A DNA stretch of 64,000 nucleotides from assembly GCA_963402885.1 (NCBI GenBank), contig OY727095.1, positions 33,857,001-33,921,000 on the forward strand. Reading direction: 5' to 3'. Shown in pieces: positions 49,386 through 61,073 of the stretch (position 1 is its first letter; each line of letters opens with the position of its first letter). Below the pieces are notes generated by a model. It saw only the letters and a program-made list of their open reading frames with translations. It was not told the origin of the DNA and did not search any database. Source of the DNA: Antedon bifida (Eukaryota; Echinodermata; Crinoidea; Comatulida; Antedonidae). A program made the translations under genes and the position numbers.

Positions 49386-49570
49386 CAGCGTGATTAGTTA
49401 CTTTGTTTCCACAAAATGAAAAATAGTAAATTCTGGGTTTTTTTTGTATTATTTAATTTTTATTTTTACAAATCATTTTATGTATTTATTTTAATCTGTT
49501 TAAGATGTATATTTTGAAATTAAAAGTGCTTCTAATTTTAATGTGTTTTTTAAAGGTTAATATCTGTATA

Positions 49571-49700
49571 AAGCTCTGTCTACACTATAAAACTAGATTG
49601 ACAAAAAAAGTGTGATGTGCCCAAATATGGTAGTGATATGACATCATCATATCCATATATAGGCACATCATTATCTCATTTGATAGTGTAGACAGAGCTT
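49571..49700 (+). mobile_element. AAGCTCTG-family element (copy 21)
   Basis: Both ends intact with TA on each side. One 21-bp unit. Intergenic between the NTPDase genes. Confidence 0.9.
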
Positions 49701-49764
49701 TACAAGCATTTCTGCAAAGGAGACGAAATCATAGAGACTATGTTAAAATCGGTCCCGTTTTTTA

Positions 49765-49916
49765 AAGCTTGGTTCCCATTTAGACTCTACGTAAGGACGT
49801 AAGCGCCTCAAGAAATTGGACCAATCACGATGCATGAATCATCCGAGCTTGTGATTGGTCAACTCAATTGCATTGCGCGTACGTCATTGCATTGTGTTTA
49901 AATGGGAACTACGCTT
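49765..49916. mobile_element. GGTTCCCA-family element (a)
   Basis: Ends AAGCTTGGTTCCCATTTAGA and AAATGGGAACTACGCTT are inverted, with TA on each side. The interior has GGACCAATCACGATGC and TTGTGATTGGTCAA as an inner inverted pair. Confidence 0.85.
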
Positions 49917-50280
49917 TAACATTTCCGGGCTAAAAATGGTGTATAGTAATACTAGTATTCTCTTACCAAGACGGGGGATTTCTGTTTATATTACCGTATT
50001 AGTAATAAACTAAATCTTCAGACAAATAATATTACTAGTAGCTTACACACGATTTTGTGAGTCGGTAAACATAATGTGTTTGTTTCATGTATTGTGTTGT
50101 CTTATTAAGGTGAGAGGTTCGTCAACCTTCTTTTTAGCATCAATACAGTTCACTTAGAACAAATTGACTTAGTTTCTTCTGAAAGAAACACCGCGTCTTC
50201 ACAAAATGTATAAGGCTAATGGATTGAGCATGATGTTATATAATACACTGTAGAATGATATATTACTTTGGCTGCTTCTC

Positions 50281-50660
50281 GTTTACTTAACTCGGCCGTG
50301 ACGTGTACATTGGGGGAGGGAGAAAGTAACGATGGAGGGTGGAGTGGGTGGCTAAGGTGCAATCGATCGTATTCCCTATCCATGATATGATTACCAATAT
50401 AGTATATCATACCCCGGTTCTACATTTCAATTATGAAATAAATTAAAATCTTAAAATTGTACCTTTTTTTCTGAAAAGATGTGTAGGCCTATGTACATTT
50501 GGGAGGGACGGAGAAAGAAGGATGAGTCACAACCGACAACCTTTCCCATGTCCGAGAGGAGAGATAGCATTCACAATATTTACCAGGCGATATTCCCCCA
50601 GTCCTTACAGTTTTGAAATAAATAGAGAACATTTTAAAATTGCACTATTTTCCGGGAAAT
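50281..50660 (+). repeat. diverged tandem duplication upstream of NTPDase gene 2
   Basis: GTACATTGGGGGAGGGAGAA near 50308 recurs as GTACATTTGGGAGGGACGGA near 50496. GAAATAAATTAAAATCTTAA recurs as GAAATAAATAGAGAACATTT at a similar offset. The unit is about 190-200 bp and quite diverged. Confidence 0.55.
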
Positions 50661-51044
50661 TGTGGGACGTAGTTCAGTGTACGACTCGTGCGTACACGTT
50701 CTGATAAATTTGTCCCACTTTTATTTACATGATATTTCGTGTACTCCTAACTAAGAGCGTTTAATAATTGTCATCTGTTTTACAATTTTATTGGTCTTTC
50801 GTGACATGATTAACTGTATTTTAACTCTAATTTACCGTGTACCTTATCCAAGGGAAAAATAGCTTTACATTGAAATAATACAGCTAAATTCATAAGAGTC
50901 TAAAGTCTGTGTTGAACTCTGTATTCAACTGGAGCCTACGGTGAAAAATGAACTTAATATATATAAAAGCAGAAACACCATCAAAGCGTGCTGACGTTAA
51001 TGAATAGTTCGACGAATCATGAATGAGAATATTAGATGCTAGTG

Positions 51045-52551
51045 ATGCTGTAGAAATGGGCGGCAGAATTCGCCACGGATTTGCTCATTTGACTTTGAGT
51101 CTGAGTCCAAACGGTGAGTATAGCTGCTGCAGTGTAACCCAGAGCTAACAGCATCGTACAATTTATTTTGATAAGCGGATTATATTTACACTAATTGGTT
51201 GTTAACTTTTACAGGATTTGTAAATATTAGGATTACATCGGTTTCCCATGAAAGAAGATAATTTTAGCCTGTACTTAGTTGTTGCAAGCAAGAATGTTTC
51301 AGAGAATATTATAACTACTATAACGTGGATATAACCGGTGCTGCAAGAAATATATAAAGGTAACTTATATTTTGTTATTACTATTATCGTCATAATTATA
51401 TATATTTCTTTCCATTATTTTCATGCTTGCGTTATATCGTCTTAATGCTATAGTCATTCCGATATTGAGGACTATCAACATCGTTATGTTCATTGTTTGC
51501 ATCGTCTTTGTCAAAATGTATCTTTACCATAACCATCATAATCATCGCAATTATCATCTTCAATATCATAAATCATTTTTATTTATTTTAATACCTGTAT
51601 ACGCATTTCTTAACTATATGTTTGTTTGATTTCATATTTGAACTACTTACGGTAACTAGGTGCGCATAGTGGTAAAGAGGATAATAATAATTTCTAAAAC
51701 TGTTTAGGCCCTAATATTCATAATTTATACAATGTAAAGCTCTGTCTACACTATCAAACTTTATGTGACAAAATGTAATGTGCCCATATATGGACATGAT
51801 TATGTCATATCACTGCCATATTTGAGCATACCACTACCATATTTGCGCACTTTTTTTGTCAAACTAGTTTGATAGTGTAGACAGAGCTTCAGATGCTATG
51901 AACATTAAGGTTTACCTTGCCTGTCACATAGGCCTACCTATGTTAAGACGTAAAACCTCCTAACGCTACCGTAATTTGAATAAAAAGCAGGTGACGCTTA
52001 CTACGAGGTTCGTCATACATTCTAGAGTAGCCATTTGCAGTTTTTATTTTGCCAGATCGACAGTCATTCAATTTATACCTCTAGTTGCACTAACATTTAG
52101 AAAAATGGTTAAATGGTATGATTAACTCGTACTTTTATCATATATAAAATAGAAGATGTAGGCCTAATGCTTGTTGTATTACAAATTAGTAGTTTATCTT
52201 GCCTTTACAAAGTCTTTAGACGTAGGCCTACCGTAGGTATGTCATCTAGTGTGTAGCAAATGCTCACTTGTGGTATAGCCTACGAAAAACATTTTTAATC
52301 GACTAATATATTTCACAATCTTTCATTGTTATTATTCATCATGAAGTGGCTTGATTAATTGTAGATATATTTGATATGTGTACGTATCTCTTGATTGGTC
52401 TATCATTATCTGAACTCTCTAGTTACGGAATTCGTGTTATTATTTTGCTCGGCCATTTTGACAATTCGTGTATTTTACTAAAATACTATGTAATAATGTA
52501 CTCTATTACAGTAATTTTAATAACTGTTTATATTTTAACAGGGTTTTCACC
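51045..52551 (+). other. presumed 5' UTR of NTPDase gene 2 (non-coding exon and intron)
   Basis: A strong donor ACG/GTGAGT at 51113 and a good acceptor TATTTTAACAG ending at 52541 would place a non-coding exon near 51045-51113. The second exon would begin ten bases before the ATG, which sits in an excellent CACCATGG context. This is predicted from splice signals only. Confidence 0.35.
51737..51889 (-). mobile_element. AAGCTCTG-family element (copy 22)
   Basis: Both ends intact; flanks TA and CA. In the presumed 5' UTR intron of NTPDase-2. Confidence 0.9.
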
Positions 52552-55500
52552 ATGGAGAAGATAGAGACGGGAGGAGAGCCGCGTGTGGTTATGCCATCAC
52601 GCGCGCACTTCCTCGTTGGTTCGTTGCTTCTGGTCGCCGGCGTAGTGGCTTTGATCGCATGGTGTGCGTGGGGAAACCCCGAAACGGACATGGGTACACC
52701 GGACAGTGTATGTTCATTTTATATCATTGTCTTGTCATTTGTTGTAGGTTTTAAACATGAAATGTTGTGGCCTCATTTCGTTTGTGTGTATGTTTAAAGC
52801 TCTGTCTACACTATCAAACTTTATGTGACAAAAAAAAAGTGATGTGACCATAATTATATGGACATGATGATGTTATATCACTACCATATTTGGGTATATC
52901 GGTACCATTTTTGGGCACATCACATTTTATATTGTCAAACTAGTTTGATAGGGTAGACAGAGCTTAAGTACTACGTTATTTAAATGATTTAATTGATAGA
53001 AATAATAACTTTTTACCCAAAACATAGGCCTATTTTTTTATTTTTTTGAATGAAATAGGTTTTTTTATTTAACAATAACGCTTTCACTGTGTGCATTGTG
53101 TAGTACTAAATACTGTATAACATTCACGTTACAACCATTTACTAGATATTAAAGACACCGATTAACCCTGATAGTCGGTACTTAGTGACGTACTTAGAAT
53201 ACAAGCTATGTGTAATTATAATAATGGAGGTGAGTCTACCATACCACAAAAGAAATGTGTATAGTATCCCGATAATAACAAACAAATAATATACATATAC
53301 TACAATACATTTTAAGACCTTTGCATATAATACATAATTTATAAAATGCTCTACTGTTAAAAAAAAACAATTAAACTAAACGGTAAGCATAACATTAAAT
53401 AGAAAAAGCGAGATTAACATTGAAAACTACGCGTACAATTATTACGGAGCTGCGGTTTACATAATACATGCAATAGATATTATGAGACCAGTTGCTTTCA
53501 ATATTGATTGTAAATGTCATTAAAAATGTATTCTAACAAGCTGTTAGAATACCTCTTCAAAAATGCATTAACACGTACTGTAAACGTTTATTGTACTTTT
53601 ATTAAATTAAAAAGTTTGACTACATTGTAGGCCTATGCGTAAAGCTTCGTGCCCACTAGACGACGCAACGGAAGTGAGTTGACCAATACAGTCTGGATGA
53701 CCCACGCGTCGTTATTGATCCAACTAGACGCAACGTAAGAACGTAACACTTGGTTTCCACTATAATGCAGCGCAAGGACGTAAGCGCAACGCAAGTCTTT
53801 GCTGATTTTAAAAGCCCACGGGGTCGTGCGTAATAAACTTAAGGGAGAGGAATCATTTCTATATGTTATAATATGGCGTTCACAGTACAAAGATTCTTCG
53901 GGCTCACTCGTGAAATAATTGTTATATATTATAGTATGGTGTTCACAGTACGAAGACGCTTCGGGCTCACTCGTGCCAGTAATCAAGAAACGAAAATGGC
54001 GCGAAAATGTCGTAGTATACATTCATTATTTCATATTCGGTGTTTCAACGCTCATTTAGCAACGCTTCGGGAACTGAATCATTTTGTGGGAGATGTGCGA
54101 GTAATGAATTCAGGCGTAAAACACATCGTAAATCAAGTACACGCTCCGATTATTATACGGCGATATTAATAGTACGTTTCGCTAGAGTGTTGGAATCACT
54201 TTAGTATTCTTAAATTGTCTGCTGGAGCTTGATATAGTGTTGGAACATCCACATTATGCAACATTATTAATAAGACCTACGTATTCCCAAAGCATGTTTA
54301 GACTAAATGATTTCTAAGCCTACTGTACGATTGTTTTGGAATATTAGATATTGTATAATACTAAATAATAAAAAAAAAACAAGAATGAACTTATATTTGT
54401 TTGTTCTCCAATTATGTAATTTCTTTAATATAGAGATTGTATTGGAACGTAAAATATGCATTGTGTGTATGATGACTGGAAATTTACTTGTAATAACAAA
54501 TATTCAATGGTTTGTACATAGGAACGTGTTCGTAATCATTACATTACAATATCTAAAACTATAAATAAGTGTTAAATTGCCTGACTTCAATTTCACAACT
54601 AATATAGGCCTACAAAGGCATATATGGGAAATTTGAAATTGGATTTTTCATTTCTCTATATTTCAGAATTCACATCCATAGAAAACAGTAAATAACAATC
54701 TTAAAACTGTATATTTTTCGTGACTTTAAATACAAATGCTCTTTGTTTTAAAGCGTCGATTCTACAGATCTATACCGTAATATCGACTAACTAACTTAAA
54801 ACTCTAAACGAATTTAGTGATTAGATTTTTAAGATACAATTTTATTCTATGTTGATACAATGCTGATTTATATTCAGCAGCTACAGGGTTTAACGAATTC
54901 ATAATCGTTAACACGTATACATTAATACAAATGAGTTCGTAATCGATAAAATGAAAATGATTTATGTATGAAATGGTTAATCTTTAAAATGCCACATTTA
55001 TTTCATGTTTAACATTAAAAATGTAATTTTCACATTAAAAATGAATTTCATTTAGACTGATCACATTGACAAGTGTTAATATATCTTTACAATTAAAGTG
55101 GTTGGATGAGGGGAACAAATAGTGTCGCTCCTCTATAGGATTTCAGTACAGACGTACATAGGCGGATTCAAGTATTTTTTTAAACATTTTGTACATTGTA
55201 ATGCGAAAGATAGAACACTTATTTCAGTTCGGGACATACAATTTGCCATTTTTAGGCCCTGTCTTCACCACCGTACCTATTTCAAATCCTGGATCCGCCA
55301 CTGCGAGCGCACGCGTGTTTTCAATGGTTTGAGAGCCTTTTTTATACAATTATCTACCCAGTGTATTGTGTTTGTAAATTGAGATGCATTAAACTTTACT
55401 TTATCTTAATATGTACAGTATGGCGTTGTGTTTGATGCTGGATCGAGGGGAACACGACTTTTCGTGTATAGATGGCCAGGCGGCAAGGTTAATGGCACGG

Positions 55501-58500
55501 GGGTAGTAGAAGAAACAGCTGTTTGCACTGATGGCGAAGGTAAGTGGACGCTATGGAGTTTAAAGCTTGGTTGCCACTAGGGCGTGCGTAAGTGTAACGA
55601 AAGTTACTTGGTCACGCACGTTGTGCGTAGGCCCTTACCTTGCCTCTAAAGCTTGGTTCCCACTAGCAACGCAACATACGCAACGTCACAAAATGCCCTT
55701 CCAATAACTGTGTTTGCCCCCGCCTGCGTGAAATCAAACCTGCGATTTTTGCAGCACTGTTGCGTCGTCGGTTCCCACTTGTGATTATGCAATACAGCAC
55801 TTTGCGTCAATACGTCGTTGCGTTGCGTCCTAGTGGGAACCACGCTTAATACTTTGTTCCCACGAGAGATGTAACACAAGAACATAGACGCAAACGATTT
55901 CACGGTGACCAATCACACGCGATGGATGATCCGAATTTTCGCTTGTTATTGGCCAACTCGTTTGCGTTGCGTCTCTATTGGAAAGCACCGTAAAGGTTGT
56001 AATAATTAACCCGGATCGGATAACACGGAACATAAAGCTTGGTTCCCACTAGAACGTAACGCAAGGACGTAAACGCAACGCAAGCGTTTTAACCAATGAC
56101 AAGCGAAGTTATAGACAGTTAGCAATCACAATCGAATAAGCCATCGCTTGTGATTGGTCAATTCACTTGCGTTGCGTTACGTCCTTGCGTTGCGTCGCTA
56201 GTGGGAACCACACTTAAGAGTGCGTGGGAGGTACGTATGTAAGAAAAGGAACAATTCGTACATGGCGCTAGTAAAAGCGTTAGGCCTATTTCAAAGGGTT
56301 CGATTTATTTCCATATAATGCCAAACGTCTGATAGTCCTTTTCATAATCAGCAAACAACATCAACAAATTTAACCAAACCATACTTTACTTAATAATTTA
56401 GCACTATCGACCTTTGACACGCATCCAGAGGACGCGGGCTCAGCGCTGGAAACCTGTGTGAATGCGACAGAGTTACCAGGTCCGAAAGATGTCACTCGAG
56501 CATTTCTAGGAGCGACAGCTGGAATGAGAATTGTGGAGTAAGTTAATACGATTTGTTTTTTTACAATTTTGAAAGGGGAAATTATAACAGTTTTGAAAGA
56601 GTAAGCAACGAATACTACTTCGTTAATACTTTGAATGATTTACAGTAAAACATGACTTCACAAGGCGTATACCAGAATGTGAATTATATAACAGACTTAA
56701 CCTAATTCTGCAGTATTAAGTAAAATACTAAATGGCTCTTCTTAATGGCTTGCTTAAAGCTATCACAATAGGATAACTTTTACTTATAGTGTATTTTGTA
56801 TTGATTTCACAAACTCATATCATATATTATCGAAGTAGGACAAAGCGTCTAATGTCGTGCAGTATTAACATCCGTTCCCGTTAAGCGTGTCTCAAACTCT
56901 CACTAATTCTCATCTACCGTATATTCCGTAACGCATGCGTGTACATTACGGTAATGTGGCTAGTCAGTGTAATAAAGTTGACGCCAAAAGCGCCTGACTT
57001 TGCGATCGTTCACTGTTTAATTTGAATACGCTACCATCTACATTGTCGATCATTCTATATTAATTTACTCGAATATGTAGAACACGATCAATTCCAACAT
57101 TAATATCCAATCCTGTATGTTTTATGTTCGCTAGGCCTACGGGTATTACCGCGCATTTCATTTAATATTCCACTTTTATTGCTCTCCTGCAGTGAGCGCA
57201 ATCCGACCATCAGTGATGCTATTTTTACGTCGGTACGAAAATATCTACACAATTCGAAGTTCGACTTTCGTAACGATAATGACGCCCGAATAATAGACGG
57301 CGACGAAGAGGGAATCTCAGGCTGGATATCAACAAATTATATAATGAAAACACTAGAAGAGGTAATTAATAAGTTATATAATCTTTATAGCGATTTGAGA
57401 TAACAAATAACAACTCTTTCGCTGCACCATAAAAGAAAATACCAGATATTTAAAGATGTATTGTCCTCCAAAAACATGAAAAATTAAAATTAATGAAAAA
57501 AAAAGAATTACAAAGTTTATCTCTTCCGTATAAAAAAAATGGTTAAATTCAACCAAAACCCAACTTCCAGTCAAATATTTGAATCGTTTGTTTCCATGAT
57601 GTTAATGATATTTTATAAATAATTTCAGAGTCCAAAAACGTTCTCCCGGCATGCTCGTTCGTTAGTTTACTCCAAACCTAAATCAACTATAGGAGCTCTT
57701 GATCTAGGAGGCGCTTCGATGCAGATTTCATTTATACCAGAAAACGCAGAGAGCATATCGCACGCACAAATAAATACACTTCGACTATATGGAGTGAATT
57801 ACAACGTGTATAGTATGAGTTACCTTTGCTATGGTGCTGATGAGGCTAGGAGACAATATTTAGCCCAATTAATTAAGGTAAGTTGATGCATCTTAGACGT
57901 AACAAGTACATTCATGAAAAGGGTCCATCAAAAGTAGACTGAAATATTCACATTTATACAGTATCACTGTGTGTCATTTTAAATGTCCATGTCTGTGTAC
58001 AGAATGAATATAACATTTTCTTTACTAAGTTTTTAAAACCATTTGTTTGTTTGAAAAGAAATGTTTAAATTCAATGTATTACTTGAGTAGATGGCAGCAT
58101 AACCATTTATTACATGATGACGATGATCTCATCTTTAATTGCTAATAGTTTGTAATTCTCATTTAGATACCAATTTGATTTAAAATTGGAACAAAAGATC
58201 GCGTTAACCTGTTATTGTATAAAATAAATTATGCCATTCACCCGTCCTGGAATTATAGACCATCGTGTTAATTATATTTTGTATACTAATTGTAGGCCTA
58301 CCCTTCACCCCTCCTGGGGTACGTGGGGTCTTCACCCCTCTTGGTGGTGGGTGGCGATTGACCGTCAGTGAGTGTATTTGTATGAAGTTTGAAGCGGGTT
58401 TCCACGAATGATTACATTTTTAATTGTTATTCATTACAGGATGCAGGGTTCGCAGATGTAGTAGACGATCCGTGTGGACACACTGGTTTCAACGAATCCA

Positions 58501-60635
58501 TACCACAGTCTGATATATGGTCATTACCATGCACACAAAAGCCTTCTGATATTATTCTACCAAAAATGTTTAAATTAGTCGGTGTCGGCAATGGCACTGA
58601 ATGCAGACGAAGGGCATTGAATATCGTGCCATCGTCCGCAAGATGTACCCATAAGTCGTGTGGACTAAATAGCCAGTTCCAGCCACCGCCATATGGTAAC
58701 TTCATGGTATGTTTTCTTTTTTTTATTCCATATTGACTGTATCTATGTTCTTGGTTCCCTATCGACGCAACGTAACGTAATATACACAACGTAAAGCGTG
58801 GTTCCCACTAGCGACGCAACACAAGGACGTAACGCAACGCAAGTGAATTGACCAATCACAAGCGATGGCTTATTCGCTTGTGATTGCTAACTGTCTATAA
58901 CTTCGCTTGTCATTGGTTAAAACGCTTGCGTTGCGTTTACGTCCTTGCGTTACGTTCTAGTGGGAACCAAGCTTAAGCAAATGCCCTTCTAATAATTGTG
59001 TTTGCCCCCGCCTGCGTGAAGTCAAACCTGCGATGTTTGCAGCACTGTTGCATCGTCGGTTCCCACTTGTGATTACGCAATGCAGCTGCTGCGTTTTGTT
59101 GCGTCGCTAGTTGGAACCAAGCTTAAGATTGGGTTATCATTTGAACGCAACAAAAGCAATTTTACCAATCGCGATGATAATTCAAACTGTCGCTTGTGAC
59201 TGGTCAAATCAATTGACAGCATATAATATATATCGTGGAAACAAAGCGTTAGTTGGCTTATAAAACTCAGTTAAGTATAGATGATTGGAATTATTTTTTG
59301 CTGAATGAATAAATGTGAATTGAATAAAATAATTTATTCCCCGGCCCATTCTTTAGGATATTCAGTAAAGACGAATTTTCATTTTTTTGTTTTAGTGGGC
59401 TCAAAACAACACACTACCATTTATGCCTATTTATAAATTTTGTAAAATGTTTTAAATTCGCAGGCTTTCAGTGGATTTTTCTACGCAGTGAGTGGTACGG
59501 GTCTAAAGGAAAACGCTAAAATATCAGAAATCCACGAAACCGGTCTAAGTTTTTGCCAGAAAAACTGGAATGATGTAAGTTTATGATTGTTGGTCATAAA
59601 GAAGGAAACAAATAAGCAGCATATTAGTAGTGTAGGAAAGCTACTTATGAGAACGAAGTTTGTGTGGACACCCCTCTTTGGATAATGGAACATTCTCTTG
59701 CGTGTAAAGCTCTGTCTACACCATCAAACGTGTTATGTGAAAATGATGTATATACGGACATGATTACGTCATATTGCTACCATTATTTGGGCACACACAC
59801 TTATTTTGTGTAGACGCAGCTTAATACTCCTGTTTATATAAGCGGGTTTAAGTTGTTAATGCATTTCTTCTGTTCTCTACCTCATTGTAGGTTCAAAAAT
59901 AGGAAGTCAGTTTCTCCATTTGTTTCGGTCATAATCTCTACTTTCCTTATTTGTATTTTAAATGTTATACTTCTCCAGGTAAAAGACATCACCAAAGTTG
60001 AATACGTGAAATCATATTGTTTTAATATCAATTATGTATATGCAGTACTCACCAGGGGATTTAAATTCACAGAAGACAATTGGAACATAAAATTCGTTAA
60101 AAAGGTAAGTCTGGTAGAATTATCTAATTAATTTAATTGTTGATGCCATGAAGATATTTACACTGAATGAAGAAAAAATTGACAACTGAACGGATAATCG
60201 AAACGGGAATAGATTGACTGCATTAAAACGTGGTTCCCACTAGAACGCAACGATGTTTTGACGCAAAGCGATGTATTGCGTAATCACAAGTGCACATCAC
60301 TGTTGGGTCGTCGGTTCCCACTTGTGATTACGCAATACATCACTTTCCGTCAGTGGGAACCACGCTTTACTGGCCGTTGGTAGCAGTGGATGAAATAAAT
60401 TAAATGAAATCCGAAACAATAATAAAACTGTTCTCTTTTGTTTCAGGTTAACGGCGTAAGTTTAGCCTGGTCGCTAGGCTTCATGTTGAACACCACTAAC
60501 ATGATTCCTGCCGAGGCACCAGAAACAGAAACACCCATCAACTCGCCCGCCTTCATCGTCATAGCTGTACTCTTCACCATCATCGCTGTTATAGGACTCT
60601 GTTTAATTATTTACAATCTCAGAAAAAGGGCTTAG
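52552..60635 (+). CDS. ENTPD: cell-surface NTPDase (CD39/ENTPD class), paralogue 2
   Basis: Nine exons: 52552-52707, 55419-55539, 56402-56537, 57193-57361, 57629-57877, 58440-58706, 59464-59574, 59979-60104 and 60447-60635. They join in frame to 507 aa. Junction phases match paralogue 1, and exons 5, 6 and 7 have exactly the same lengths (249, 267, 111). Membrane anchors lie at about 19-40 and 480-501. ACR2 FLGATAGMRIV (127-137), ACR3 IIDGDEEGISGWISTN (171-186), ACR4 LDLGGASMQISF (218-229) and ACR5 AFSGFFYAV (367-375) are present. ACR1 reads FDAGSRGTRLFVYRWP (57-72), so the usual DAGSSHT is changed to DAGSRGT and the His is lost. ACR4 has Met for the usual Thr. An intact frame argues for a working enzyme, probably with altered nucleotide preference. 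Exon GC is higher than in paralogue 1. Confidence 0.94.
52797..52964 (-). mobile_element. AAGCTCTG-family element (copy 23)
   Basis: Full length, starting 89 bp after the exon-1 donor of NTPDase-2. Confidence 0.9.
53642..53815. mobile_element. GGTTCCCA-family composite (b)
   Basis: Starts AAGCTTCGTGCCCACTAG; a second terminus (CACTTGGTTTCCACTATAAT) lies inside, then GGACGTAAGCGCAACGCAAG. It looks like two overlapping, incomplete copies. Confidence 0.65.
53862..53990 (+). repeat. two-copy tandem repeat of about 66 bp
   Basis: ATGGCGTTCACAGTACAAAG, then CTTCGGGCTCACTCGTG, recurs 66 bp on as ATGGTGTTCACAGTACGAAG, then CTTCGGGCTCACTCGTG. An open frame of 98 codons runs through both copies (M-A/V-FTV-Q/R-R..FGLTR repeated), but nothing else supports a gene. 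Confidence 0.7.
55161..55299. mobile_element. short non-autonomous DNA element with GGCGGATYCA ends
   Basis: The left end GGCGGATTCAAGTATTT is inverted at the right as AAATCCTGGATCCGCC. Such GGCGGATCCAG ends are widespread in hAT-like non-autonomous elements of marine animals, but the target duplication is not clear here. It lies just upstream of NTPDase-2 exon 2. Confidence 0.5.
55563..55847. mobile_element. GGTTCCCA-family pair (c)
   Basis: A short truncated copy at about 55563-55640 is followed by a complete one at 55649-55847 with AAGCTTGGTTCCCACTAG and CTAGTGGGAACCACGCTT ends. They begin 24 bp after the NTPDase-2 exon-2 donor. Confidence 0.8.
55851..55994. mobile_element. GGTTCCCA-family element, decayed (d)
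   Basis: ACTTTGTTCCCACGAG at the left, a GACCAATCACACGCGATGG interior, and TCTATTGGAAAGCACCG at the right. Directly abuts element c. Confidence 0.6.
56035..56214 (+). mobile_element. GGTTCCCA-family element, 180 bp (e)
   Basis: Complete, with AAGCTTGGTTCCCACTAG and CTAGTGGGAACCACACTT ends and TA on each side. Nearly identical in inverted orientation to 58794-58973. Confidence 0.92.
58794..58973 (-). mobile_element. GGTTCCCA-family element, 180 bp (f)
   Basis: The reverse complement of 56035-56214 with only a handful of differences and the same length. In NTPDase-2 intron 6. Confidence 0.92.
58974..59123. mobile_element. GGTTCCCA-family element, left end missing (g)
   Basis: Abuts element f. 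The interior TTGTGTTTGCCCCCGCCTGC is shared with element c, and the right end is CTAGTTGGAACCAAGCTT. An additional degenerate relative follows at about 59130-59250. Confidence 0.7.
59707..59821 (-). mobile_element. AAGCTCTG-family element (copy 24)
   Basis: Diverged short copy in NTPDase-2 intron 7. Its left flank (59647-59706) is shared with copy 25. Confidence 0.83.
60226..60367. mobile_element. GGTTCCCA-family element (h)
   Basis: ACGTGGTTCCCACTAGAACG at the left and CAGTGGGAACCACGCTT at the right. The inner arms GATGTATTGCGTAATCACAA and TTGTGATTACGCAATACATC are perfect complements. In NTPDase-2 intron 8. Confidence 0.85.
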
Positions 60636-61067
60636 ATCAAACTGTGTAAACCGTTTGTTAGGACTATTATTACAAATTAATAATGACGTGAACCTAATTT
60701 CAAAAGTTTTGGTGTTTCTTCACTTCGTCGCCCGGTTATTATCGTAAAAGTTAGACGGCCTATGTTTTGTTTTACAATAATACAAGACCATACTACGTAA
60801 ACATGTTTCTGGTTACAATGCCAATTTATGACAATAATGTCTACAAACTAACGTAGATTTCAAAATAGATTGTTGGTTTACAGAGCAAAAATTCTTCTCC
60901 CAGCCAACGATTGCCAAATGACGTTTCTCGGCGATCTCATGGAGAAATTGATGCATATTATTCAATGCTAAATTATAAATAATGTATAATATAATAATTT
61001 AAATTGTGAATGTAAAAGGTAGACATACATTGTGTAAGATTTATTTATGTGGAAATATGGATCTACG

Positions 61068-61073
61068 AATAAA
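61068..61073 (+). terminator. AATAAA poly(A) signal of NTPDase gene 2
   Basis: Canonical hexamer 433 bp after the stop codon. Confidence 0.55.

Larger units (their letters stand above)
48818..51040. other. intergenic DNA between the two NTPDase genes, proximal part
   Basis: Holds the NTPDase-1 3' UTR (end not fixed), a TA-rich 18-bp array (49262-49385), one AAGCTCTG-type element, one GGTTCCCA-type element and a diverged local duplication (50281-50660). No exon was recognised. Confidence 0.45.
52708..55418 (+). other. NTPDase-2 intron 1
   Basis: 2.7 kb holding an AAGCTCTG-type element (52797-52964), a GGTTCCCA-type composite (53642-53815), a two-copy local repeat (53862-53990) and a GGCGGATCC-ended element (55161-55299). 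No exon was recognised in the remainder. Confidence 0.5.

Noticed and set aside
53873-54169. 98-codon plus-strand frame (MAFTVQRFFGLTR...)
   Set aside because: It consists largely of a two-copy local repeat, has no recognised family and lies in an intron. Kept only as a repeat.
55646-56033. Minus-strand frames of 88 and 67 codons in NTPDase-2 intron 2
   Set aside because: They lie wholly inside GGTTCCCA-type elements and follow their inverted repeats.
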